Assembly: GCA_021799835.1 (NCBI GenBank)
Contig: JAJYZQ010000028.1
Location: 1-6,278 of the forward strand
DNA length: 6,278 nt
Reading direction: 5' to 3'
Source of the DNA: a bacterium
Lineage (GTDB): Bacteria > Patescibacteriota > Minisyncoccia > JAJYZQ01
Every line of letters begins with the position of its first letter. Position 1 is the stretch's first letter. The notes below the pieces were generated by a model. It saw nothing but the letters and a program-made list of their open reading frames with translations. It did not search any database and was not told where the DNA came from. This document shows positions 1 to 5,864 of this stretch, piece after piece. A program made the position numbers and the translations under genes.

Positions 1-509
1 TCAAAAATAGATCTGCGCATCAATACGACGAGAGGCGCTGCGATAAAATTCCGCTTGAACAGCCGCGCAGCGCATTGCTGATATGACCCCGCGCAGAAAC
101 TCACCTGCCGCGACTGCATCCATGTAGTTTCCATTACTGTACCCTTACCATCACCTAAAAATGCGTCGCAATATACTAGGTCAATATCCGGATGGGCATC
201 CAGAAACGCCACTTGCCGCTTAAGCTTTTCCGGCAGCCACCAATCATCTTGATCACAGAAACCGACATACTCTCCGCGCGTAGCACGCAATCCGGTGTTT
301 ACCGCTGCCGCCTGTCCTTTGTTTTTTTGGTAAATATAGGTCGCGTGAGGAGAAATCTCACGAATGATCGCTGCGGAATTATCAGAAGACCCATCATCCA
401 CAATAATATGCTCAAAATCCTTATAGGATTGGCTTTGGATGCTTTCCAGCGATTGCTTGAGATATTTTTCGCCATTATACACAGGCGTTATGATGGAAAC
501 CTTTGGCAT
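1..509 (-). CDS. Family 2 glycosyltransferase, N-terminal part (cut by window edge)
   Basis: The frame opens at ATG 509-507 and runs without a stop to the window edge, giving 169 residues; the C-terminus lies outside. It begins MPKVSIITPVYNGEKYLKQS, the typical first strand and helix of a GT-A fold family 2 glycosyltransferase. VDDGSSDNS (residues 37-45) is the nucleotide-binding segment, NKGQAAAVNTGL (63-74) follows, and FCDQDDWWLPEKL (84-96) contains the DXD-like metal/NDP-sugar site. The visible end, NFIAAPLVVLMRRSIF, matches the acceptor-side strand where such enzymes usually continue into a catalytic-base acidic motif, here not seen. It should transfer a sugar from an NDP donor to a growing glycan at the cytoplasmic face of the membrane; donor and acceptor cannot be read from sequence. 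It starts 3 nt after the preceding gene's stop, so it is the fifth gene of the operon. It resembles the SpsA/WcaA-type branch rather than the two WbbL-like genes upstream of it. Confidence 0.93.
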   Translation of the reverse strand, partial: MPKVSIITPVYNGEKYLKQSLESIQSQSYKDFEHIIVDDGSSDNSAAIIREISPHATYIYQKNKGQAAAVNTGLRATRGEYVGFCDQDDWWLPEKLKRQVAFLDAHPDIDLVYCDAFLGDGKGTVMETTWMQSRQVSFCAGSYQQCAARLFKRNFIAAPLVVLMRRSIF

Positions 510-512
510 AGT

Positions 513-1427
513 TTACGGTTCAAACTTACCGGTTTTGCCGCGAAAAAAATCACGGAATCCATAGAGCACGTATTGTAGGCGCTTCCATTCTCTCCGTACG
601 ACTTTTGGCAAAACTTTATTCACTACAGACCGCATAACATGATAACTGAGTAAGTAAGGATAGGATCGCTTGATAAAATACAAGTAATTGCGCGTATCAT
701 AATAATCTAACGTCGTACTTTTCCTATACCCGCCTGATGAAGCAGCTCCTTTATGGAGAATATATGTCTTTGCCGTATAATATACTGCTGTAGTATCATC
801 TTTTCTTATTTTATCTTCCCAGGTGTTATCCTCAAAATAGAGGAAAAGATCTTCCGGCCACAAATCATATCGCTGAAATACGCTTGATTTTACCAGCGTT
901 GAAGCAGCGTTGAGATATTCCCCATTACGCAATTTGACCGTGCGTTGGGGAATAGCGCTAAGTGCGGCATTCTTCTGCATCGGCAAAAATCTTCCCTTCA
1001 ACGGAGAAAAAGTAAACCATTCTGATTGCACCACACTGCTTTCGTCACGATTGAGCACCAGCGATCCGATCACGCCGCAATCCGCATGGCTTTCAGCGAT
1101 AGCAACCAGCACATCCAGATAATCGCTCTGCGTGATCACCGTGTCACTGTTGAGCAGCCATACATAATCATACTGCTGTTTCAGCGCATAGCGGATACCG
1201 ATATTCGCCCCTCCCGCATAACCGAGATTTACCGGATTATAGATGTATTGATGTCGGGGAAATTGAGTTTGGATCTTATGCGTACTGCCGTCTGTTGAAC
1301 CGTTGTCCACGATCACCACATCGCATACCGGATAGCGCAGCACCGCAAAAGAGCGCAGACACCGATCAAGGTCATCATAATTATTCCAGTTAACAATCAC
1401 CGCGGCTACTTTCTTGGGCATACGCAT
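513..1427 (-). CDS. Family 2 glycosyltransferase, WbbL/rhamnosyltransferase-like
   Basis: The protein has 304 residues from ATG 1427. It carries VAAVIVNWNN at the N-terminus, VDNGSTDGS (residues 40-48), the NLGYAGGANIG loop (67-77), LLNSDT (91-96) at the DXD-like position, and LYFED (196-200) as the probable catalytic-base region. The C-terminal stretch DTRNYLYFIKRSYPYLL and the final GFRDFFRGKTG are characteristic of rhamnosyltransferase-like GT2 proteins, which add sugars to lipid-linked O-antigen or capsule precursors. The rhamnose specificity is a family association, not proven here. The open frame extends to a TTG at 1445 inside the upstream gene; I prefer ATG 1427 (4 nt after the preceding stop) or ATG 1421, which gives an MPKK start like that of the next gene. 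No start has a Shine-Dalgarno sequence, so coupling to the upstream gene is likely. It is a paralogue of the adjacent 1432-2358 gene. Confidence 0.93.
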   Translation of the reverse strand: MRMPKKVAAVIVNWNNYDDLDRCLRSFAVLRYPVCDVVIVDNGSTDGSTHKIQTQFPRHQYIYNPVNLGYAGGANIGIRYALKQQYDYVWLLNSDTVITQSDYLDVLVAIAESHADCGVIGSLVLNRDESSVVQSEWFTFSPLKGRFLPMQKNAALSAIPQRTVKLRNGEYLNAASTLVKSSVFQRYDLWPEDLFLYFEDNTWEDKIRKDDTTAVYYTAKTYILHKGAASSGGYRKSTTLDYYDTRNYLYFIKRSYPYLLSYHVMRSVVNKVLPKVVRREWKRLQYVLYGFRDFFRGKTGKFEP

Positions 1428-1431
1428 ATCA

Positions 1432-2358
1432 TTAAAACGGCTCAATGATCTTTTTACTCAGCGCGAAGAAATCGCGTGCGGTTTTTATGCGATTCCTTTT
1501 TACGAGGGCAATTATCGACCATTCTACGCCACGGATAAAAAAACCCAATGCGGTCAACAGCTGCAGTGACGTCGCGATCGGCTGCCGGTAGTGTTTATAG
1601 AGAAATTGTACCATAGTCTTGGCATAAAACTCATCATACGCAATACCAGTATTTTCATGGCTGGTAAAACTCAGATGAGTCAGCTTGGCTTTCGGATAAT
1701 ACCATGTTTCCCATCCCTTTTGCTGTGCGCGCAAGGATAGATCTATATCCTCCGCACCCAGAAAGAATCGCTCATCCATCAAACCGATGTCTTCAAACAC
1801 CTGCCGCTTAAACAGCAATGCAACCGCATTGAGCCATCTCACACGAAATGTCTCATTCTCCCGAGACCGTATCCACCCCCTGTTCTGCGCAATGCGTGTA
1901 AGTATTGACGGCCACCATATTATCAATGCCATAGCAAGAAAGAACCGATTATCTGATTTTTGATACCTGCCGTCAGCGAAAAGCAGCTTCGGCCCCGCGA
2001 TACCGACTTGCGGATGACTTTCCATAAACCGCACAAGCAGCCGTAAAAATTCCGGCTGATATACGATGACATCGTTATTCAACAGAAAAATATATTCTCC
2101 GCCGTGAGCAAGCGCGTAGCGGATGCCCGGATTCATGCCTGCGCCATAGCCGTTATTTTCCGCATTGAATATAAACAAGCATTCAGGAAACTCTTTTTCC
2201 AGCCGGTGCGCAGAATCATTGGTAGAAGCATTATCCAGCACGATGATCTGATAATGAGAATATTCCAGTGTGCGAAATGATGCTAAGCAATTTCTCGTTA
2301 CCTCGTACTTCTGCCAATGGAGAATGAGAATAAAAACTTTTGGTGCAGCAGCCATCAT
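1432..2358 (-). CDS. Family 2 glycosyltransferase, WbbL-like, with C-terminal hydrophobic segment
   Basis: The protein has 308 residues. KVFILILHW opens the fold, LDNAST (41-46) is the nucleotide-binding segment, NNGYGAGMNPGIRYAL (68-83) is the conserved loop and helix, and LLNNDV (92-97) occupies the DXD-like site. FFLGAEDIDLSLRAQQKGW (198-216) holds the acidic ED pair expected of the catalytic base. A hydrophobic stretch at about 264-287 may be a membrane-associating helix near the C-terminus. The role is glycosyl transfer in cell-surface glycan assembly at the inner membrane face; the sugar is unknown. The start codon overlaps the stop of the upstream methyltransferase in an ATGA arrangement (4 nt), a classic sign of translational coupling; a second ATG follows immediately at 2355 and could be used instead. 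It resembles the next gene along most of its N-terminal half, including the shared GIRYAL, which suggests an old tandem duplication. Confidence 0.95.
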   Translation of the reverse strand: MMAAAPKVFILILHWQKYEVTRNCLASFRTLEYSHYQIIVLDNASTNDSAHRLEKEFPECLFIFNAENNGYGAGMNPGIRYALAHGGEYIFLLNNDVIVYQPEFLRLLVRFMESHPQVGIAGPKLLFADGRYQKSDNRFFLAMALIIWWPSILTRIAQNRGWIRSRENETFRVRWLNAVALLFKRQVFEDIGLMDERFFLGAEDIDLSLRAQQKGWETWYYPKAKLTHLSFTSHENTGIAYDEFYAKTMVQFLYKHYRQPIATSLQLLTALGFFIRGVEWSIIALVKRNRIKTARDFFALSKKIIEPF

Positions 2359-3266
2359 TTTGTCGTTATCATAAATAATCCACCACCGAAGTTTATCGGC
2401 TTCGTGATGTTTTTAACAAAAAGAAGGGGAACCGAGCGATCAAATCTATCCGGAGCGATGCCAAACATAATCAATGCGCTTTTGATGAATGAACCGTGCA
2501 AGTGTTCTCGCCGAAATGCAGTAACGCGCAGATTCGCTTTATCCGCCAGAATTTGTAACGACTTTTTGTTGAATTGCCAAAGATGCCGAGGCGCATCAAC
2601 ATTATACCAACGCTTACCGAATGCTCTGCCGCTGAGAGAATTTTTATCAGGCACAGCAACGATCAGCTTGCCACCCGACTTCAGGATCCGCCTGCACTCT
2701 GTTAATACCGCTAGCGGGTCTTCTGTGTGTTCCAGTACTTGGTTGACCAGTATCACATCAAAAAAGTCATCAGGAAAATGGGCATCTTGTAAAAATCCTT
2801 TAGTCACGTGGAAGTTGGGCAATTGTTTTGCCTGCTGGAACGCAAATTCATCCGGTTCCACGCCATAGAAATGCCAAGAAGGAAATTCGCGCATCAGGCG
2901 AATGTTTTGCATTCCGGTAGCGCAGCCGACGTCAAGGAAATTCCCTCCGGGTGCAGAAAATATTTTCTTTCGCTCTTTATAAAAAAGATTATCAAACGCG
3001 CTCCCTATGCCAAACGCTTTCTTCACCGTCTGAAAAAAACTGAGCGTTCGTTCTGTCGGTGCAAGAGCTTGTGGAGCAAAATATTCTTCTCCGTAAAAAT
3101 CTTCAAGCGCCGCATAGTCAGGAAAAGGATGAATGAACGTTGCCGTGCAATCAGCACAGCGATAATAGTCAAATGTTTTACCGCCGCGCTGTACCCGCAC
3201 ATCTCCTACGCGAAATGCCAGTTTACTATGTACACCGCCACAAAGCGGGCATTTTATTGCATTCAT
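2355..3266 (-). CDS. SAM-dependent class I methyltransferase with N-terminal zinc ribbon
   Basis: The protein has 303 residues. The N-terminus has two CxxC pairs (C6/C9 and C37/C40), a probable structural zinc ribbon. The Rossmann methyltransferase domain follows: FLDVGCATG (110-118) is the SAM-binding glycine motif, GVEPD (135-139) carries the acidic residue that usually binds the SAM ribose, and DVILVNQVLEH (170-180) is motif IV/post-I. DAPRHL (224-229) is typical of the UbiG/Methyltransf_23-like group. The length fits that group with the zinc-ribbon extension. In this operon its substrate is most likely a sugar, a nucleotide sugar or a glycan end, but O-, N- or C-methylation cannot be decided. 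It begins 6 nt after the preceding gene and overlaps the next by 4 nt. No Shine-Dalgarno sequence is visible before the ATG. A small-molecule or lipid methyltransferase is possible on sequence alone; the context favours glycan modification. Confidence 0.93.
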   Translation of the reverse strand: MNAIKCPLCGGVHSKLAFRVGDVRVQRGGKTFDYYRCADCTATFIHPFPDYAALEDFYGEEYFAPQALAPTERTLSFFQTVKKAFGIGSAFDNLFYKERKKIFSAPGGNFLDVGCATGMQNIRLMREFPSWHFYGVEPDEFAFQQAKQLPNFHVTKGFLQDAHFPDDFFDVILVNQVLEHTEDPLAVLTECRRILKSGGKLIVAVPDKNSLSGRAFGKRWYNVDAPRHLWQFNKKSLQILADKANLRVTAFRREHLHGSFIKSALIMFGIAPDRFDRSVPLLFVKNITKPINFGGGLFMITTK

Positions 3267-3272
3267 ATTGTT

Positions 3273-4505
3273 TCAAACGATCTGTATCCCGTTTACCGGA
3301 ATAATGAATTTAACGCCTTTCTTGCGCAGCGATTTTTCTTTTTCCAATATCGCATCCCTATAGTTCCAAGCAAGGAGCAAAACATAATCTGGCGTTTCTG
3401 TGGTGAGGCGTTCCGGATCACTCACGAGAATATGCATTCCTGGTGTGTATTTGCCTTGCTTTAACGGCGTAGTATCCGTTACATAGTCCAAAGTTTTTCC
3501 GTCAATGCCAAAATAGTTTAGCAAGATATTGCCTTTTGCCGGCGCGCCGTAACCCACGATGGTTTTTCCTTCTTTCTTCAGTTTTTTAAGCAGCGACAGC
3601 AGTTCTTTCTTTTCCTGCTCTACTTTACGCGAGAATTTCAAATAGGTTGCCGCTTTATCCAACCCCATGTTCTTTTCTTTATCCAAAAATCTTTTCACGC
3701 TTGCTTTCACCGGCATATTTTTCGCGGCGAATGCCCGCATTGACTGGCCATGCATATGAACCGGTTGCACATCTATAATGCGCAAGCCCACTGCACGCGC
3801 AAGATACGTCAGTGCGGTCAGTGAGTGATAGAACAGATGTTCATGGTATACCTGGTCAAACCCGCCTTCGCCTAATAGATTTCCCACCCAATGCACTTCA
3901 AAAACAAATACGCCATCTTCTCCGATCAGATCCGCTACGCCGCAGAATACATCTTTGAGGCCAAAGATGTGCGCCATCACATTGTTCGCTACGACAACTT
4001 TTGCGTGGCCATATTTTTTCACGAGTTCGCGGGCAAGTGTGCGGTCAAAAAATTTGCTGATCGTAGTGATGCCTTTTTGTGCGGAAATTTTTGCAATATT
4101 CGCCGCCGGCTCTATATTGACCGTCCGGCATTTGTCCGCGATAGCGCTGAGCAGTATGCCATCATTCCCACCAATCTCTACCACCAGATCATTTTTATCC
4201 GTGACAAACCGCTTTGCCAATTCCTTGCCCATTTCTTCAAAGTGGCTAATGAGAGGCTTACTCGCTGAAGTGAGGTAGGTATAGTGGCGAAACAGAATCT
4301 TTGGATTGACGATATCCAATAACTGCAGCGATGAGCAGGTTTTGCAAAAATATACGCGCAAAGGAAATTTCTCTTCCGTTTTTTGCAGCTCTGCTTTAGT
4401 GAGAAAGGCATTCGCTGCAGGCATTTTGCCCAAATCAAGCACTTTTACCAGATGAGATCCGCCGCATATCTGACACGTCCGGATATGCATAAAAGGTTTT
4501 TCCAT
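3273..4505 (-). CDS. Sugar C-methyltransferase-like protein (three-domain TylCIII/NovU/TcaB9 type)
   Basis: The 410-residue protein has the full three-part architecture of deoxysugar C-methyltransferases. An N-terminal zinc domain has C11/C14 and C54/C57. A SAM-binding domain has VVEIGGNDGILL (108-119), IEP (131-133) and ANNVMAHI (173-180). YHEH (220-223) corresponds to the catalytic Tyr/His motif of the TcaB9/TylCIII family. A C-terminal domain has GYGAPAKGNILLNY (318-331), LKQGKYTPGMHI (348-359) and DYVLLLAWNY (373-382). Characterised relatives put a methyl group on C-3 of NDP-4-keto-6-deoxysugars, giving branched sugars, so by inference this organism makes a C-methylated sugar for its surface glycan. 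The usual HGGS-type motif reads HGQS here (252-255), a minor departure. It is the first gene of the operon. ATG 4505 is the only upstream start; M6 (4490) is an alternative. A minus-strand promoter candidate lies about 45 nt upstream. Exact substrate is not determinable here. Confidence 0.93.
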   Translation of the reverse strand: MEKPFMHIRTCQICGGSHLVKVLDLGKMPAANAFLTKAELQKTEEKFPLRVYFCKTCSSLQLLDIVNPKILFRHYTYLTSASKPLISHFEEMGKELAKRFVTDKNDLVVEIGGNDGILLSAIADKCRTVNIEPAANIAKISAQKGITTISKFFDRTLARELVKKYGHAKVVVANNVMAHIFGLKDVFCGVADLIGEDGVFVFEVHWVGNLLGEGGFDQVYHEHLFYHSLTALTYLARAVGLRIIDVQPVHMHGQSMRAFAAKNMPVKASVKRFLDKEKNMGLDKAATYLKFSRKVEQEKKELLSLLKKLKKEGKTIVGYGAPAKGNILLNYFGIDGKTLDYVTDTTPLKQGKYTPGMHILVSDPERLTTETPDYVLLLAWNYRDAILEKEKSLRKKGVKFIIPVNGIQIV

Positions 4506-4547
4506 AATGAGTTACAAAATGAAGCGCCAGTGCTAAATAATGAAGTA

Positions 4548-4575
4548 ATTCTATCACGGGAACACTAAAAAGCAA
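4548..4575 (-). promoter_or_regulatory. Candidate promoter of the glycan operon
   Basis: Read on the minus strand, TTGCTT (plus 4570-4575) is separated by 16 nt from TAGAAT (plus 4548-4553), and TG sits one base before the -10, making it an extended -10. Transcription would start near 4541 and leave a leader of about 36 nt before the ATG at 4505. The -35 matches TTGACA only in its first three bases. It is the best candidate in the short divergent gap, but it is a pattern match only. Confidence 0.5.
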
Positions 4576-4605
4576 GGAGACGCCGTACATATTTTCCATT
4601 GTATA

Positions 4606-4614
4606 TGATATAAT
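4606..4614 (+). promoter_or_regulatory. Extended -10 promoter of the pilin gene
   Basis: The sequence TGATATAAT contains a perfect TATAAT (4609-4614) preceded by TGN, the extended -10 form that can work with a weak -35. The hexamer at the 17-bp spacing, TACATA (4586-4591), matches TTGACA at three of six positions. Transcription would begin around 4621, giving a leader of roughly 25 nt to the pilin start at 4646. No Shine-Dalgarno sequence lies in that leader. Confidence 0.62.
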
Positions 4615-4645
4615 ACTTATTGTATTATGTAATAGATTATCTATT
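4610..4645. repeat. Two consecutive short palindromes in the pilin promoter and leader
   Basis: ATAATAC (4610-4616) is inverted perfectly as GTATTAT (4622-4628) across 5 nt, overlapping the -10 and the expected start site. Next to it, AATAGA (4631-4636) is inverted as TCTATT (4640-4645) across TTA, ending directly before the ATG; one more pair (T4630, A4646) would extend it. The first has the spacing of a dimeric repressor site. The second could be a weak hairpin at the start codon or another half of an operator pair. The region is very AT-rich, so chance palindromes are possible. Confidence 0.4.
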
Positions 4646-5185
4646 ATGGCAGCGTTGTCAGATATTCATCAAAAAAATCAGCAATCATTTACCCTTATTG
4701 AGCTCTTGATTGTGGTAGCGATTATTGGTATTTTAGCAGCAATCATCATCGTGTCACTTACCAGCGCTTCTGCTCGTGCGCGAGATGCACAGCGAATTGC
4801 CCAGATGAAGGAAATTCAAAATGCGCTATCTGAATATTACATTCAGAATGGCTCCTATCCCCCTTGTGCGGTAACATGGTGTGTTTCGCAAAGCGGTCAA
4901 AATTCTTGGTTCCAAGACGCTCTTCAACCGTTAGTCACCCAAGGATTTCTTACTGCTCTTCCCATGCCAGAATACCCTAACGGTGGCGAATATGATTATG
5001 CCTCACCCACTACTAATGTATTCCCGGGAGATAATTATGAATGCGGCGGGCAACCGCTTTCTGCAGGTGGATCAAATAGCTATATTTTATCGTGGGTAAC
5101 AGAAACTACTGAAAATTTCCCGGAACTTGGCACAAATCCTTCACAATGTACACCTGGACAGCGTTGCTGTATCTATGAAGAATAG
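4646..5185 (+). CDS. Type IV pilin-like protein (class III signal peptide, six cysteines)
   Basis: The protein has 179 residues. A 14-residue leader ends in QQS, followed by the prepilin motif FTLIELLIVVAIIGILAA (15-32) with the conserved Glu at +5 (E19) and a hydrophobic helix to about 38. Then come ARARDAQRIAQMKEIQNAL and YYIQNGSYPPC, typical of pilins and pseudopilins. A prepilin peptidase should cut before F15; the helix would anchor it in the membrane or pack into a filament core. The residue at -1 is Ser, not the usual Gly. The predicted extracytoplasmic domain has cysteines at 74, 79, 133, 168, 174 and 175, suggesting disulfides. ATG 4646 fits the promoter; a TTG at codon 4 would give a shorter leader. 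It is a single gene, divergent from the glycan operon and followed by a strong terminator; no pilus assembly ATPase or peptidase is in the window. Major pilin, minor pilin and pseudopilin cannot be told apart. Confidence 0.93.
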   Translation: MAALSDIHQKNQQSFTLIELLIVVAIIGILAAIIIVSLTSASARARDAQRIAQMKEIQNALSEYYIQNGSYPPCAVTWCVSQSGQNSWFQDALQPLVTQGFLTALPMPEYPNGGEYDYASPTTNVFPGDNYECGGQPLSAGGSNSYILSWVTETTENFPELGTNPSQCTPGQRCCIYEE

Positions 5186-5195
5186 GATGTTGTGT

Positions 5196-5233
5196 ATCTA
5201 AAATCCTCCACGCATACGTGGAGGATTTTAGAT
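5196..5233. terminator. Bidirectional intrinsic terminator
   Basis: A perfect 17-bp inverted repeat (5196-5212 with 5217-5233) closes a CATA loop. The upper stem is GC-rich (CCTCCACG/CGTGGAGG) and the lower part carries AAAA/TTTT, so each strand reads GGAGGATTTTAGAT after the loop. It starts 10 nt after the pilin stop and lies between convergent genes, so it can end transcription of the pilin on the plus strand and of the 5819-5292 gene on the minus strand. The T run is short and lies inside the stem. Confidence 0.85.
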
Positions 5234-5239
5234 TGTATC

Positions 5240-5281
5240 ATCTTGAAATAAACCTGCCCCGATCCGAGAGGGGTTCAAGAT
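5240..5281. repeat. Nested palindrome, possible REP-like element
   Basis: ATCTTGAA (5240-5247) is inverted perfectly as TTCAAGAT (5274-5281). Inside, CCCC (5257-5260) pairs with GGGG (5270-5273) around a 9-nt loop, leaving a 9-nt bulge (5248-5256) on one side only. No T run follows on either strand, so it does not look like a second terminator. It sits 10 nt after the stop of the 5292-5819 gene and 7 nt from the terminator. The near-symmetric ends and GC-rich core recall intergenic repeats, but only one copy is visible here. Confidence 0.5.
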
Positions 5282-5291
5282 TACCATAAAT

Positions 5292-5819
5292 TTACCGCAG
5301 GTTGACGATATAGCCCTGTTGGTTGACAAGAACTGGCGAGTCATCATGGAGATCAGTGTCTATGCCATTCACCACATCATCCCCGCCAGAGAGATCAACA
5401 AAATAGAGCGTTTCCCCTTGCTTAACGGTAATAGTTCGCGGCCGATAAGCCGTTTGCTGTGGCGTTATGGTAACTGCAGTACTGCCGTCTGCCAAATCTT
5501 TGGTACTCAAAGAAAACCCTTCTAATGCTTTTTGGGCATCGGCGGAAAGCGAACCAGGAAATATCTGCTCGGCTTGCGCTTTATGCGGAAAATCGCTGAA
5601 CTTTTCCGTTGTCACAGTATAGGCGACCGGAGCTGTAGCGCCTTGCGTGCGTACGCGCGGACGAGTTGCGTGTGCAGCAGTTGTGGCAGCAGCCGGCGTA
5701 CTTTTTTGTGTGCTTGTTGAACTTTGCGGAAACGCATCAGCATAATACGCTCCCCATGCGAGAACGGCGAGCATCACCACCACTCCTCCGCCGATCAGCC
5801 ACTTTCTCCTTGTTGTCAT
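5292..5819 (-). CDS. Membrane-anchored protein of unknown function with C-terminal beta-rich domain
   Basis: The protein has 175 residues. A basic start (MTTRRKW) is followed by one hydrophobic segment (about 8-25), an uncleaved anchor or signal peptide. A low-complexity Ser/Thr/Ala/Pro/Gln linker covers about 31-65. The C-terminal part, predicted outside the membrane, contains a helix-like stretch (91-105), then AVTITPQQTAYRPRTITVKQGETLYFVD (115-142), and DDVVNGIDTDLHDDSPVLVNQQGYIVNLR to the end. The segment RTITVKQGETLYFVD resembles the opening strands of cupredoxin-like and LysM-like domains, but there is no Cys and no Met after the N-terminal segment, so a type 1 copper site is not supported. 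I do not recognise the family. ATG 5819 has no Shine-Dalgarno sequence; a TATTAT (5834-5839, minus strand) is too close to be a confident -10. It lies 45 nt downstream of the 5865-6146 gene on the same strand, so co-transcription is possible, and it ends at the shared terminator. Confidence 0.85.
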   Translation of the reverse strand: MTTRRKWLIGGGVVVMLAVLAWGAYYADAFPQSSTSTQKSTPAAATTAAHATRPRVRTQGATAPVAYTVTTEKFSDFPHKAQAEQIFPGSLSADAQKALEGFSLSTKDLADGSTAVTITPQQTAYRPRTITVKQGETLYFVDLSGGDDVVNGIDTDLHDDSPVLVNQQGYIVNLR

Positions 5820-5864
5820 ATCATAGCGAACAAATAATACTGCAGATGTACATATTGTAGTAGA

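Noticed and set aside
192..578. Plus-strand open frame of 128 codons
   Set aside because: It lies opposite the edge glycosyltransferase and the end of the next one, both with intact motifs; its translation has no recognisable features.
1428..1445. TTG start at 1445 for the second WbbL-like glycosyltransferase
   Set aside because: It would lie inside the upstream gene, adds residues not typical of the fold, and two ATG codons (1427, 1421) sit right after the upstream stop.
2317..2868. Plus-strand open frame of 183 codons
   Set aside because: Antisense shadow of the zinc-ribbon methyltransferase; composition is unbalanced (many Ser, Arg, Asn, Cys) and no motif is present.
2808..3464. Plus-strand open frame of 218 codons
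   Set aside because: It is antisense to two clear methyltransferase genes, crosses the gap between them, and has a biased, Lys/Arg/Phe-rich translation with no domain.
4574..4579. AAGGAG on the plus strand as a ribosome site
   Set aside because: It is about 66 nt before the pilin ATG and upstream of the pilin promoter, and the next ATG (4605) gives only ATG ATA TAA.
5370..5480. Copper-binding cupredoxin call for the C-terminal domain of the 175-aa protein
   Set aside because: Only the opening strands look similar; there is no Cys and no downstream His/Met ligand set, and the protein ends too early for a complete cupredoxin.
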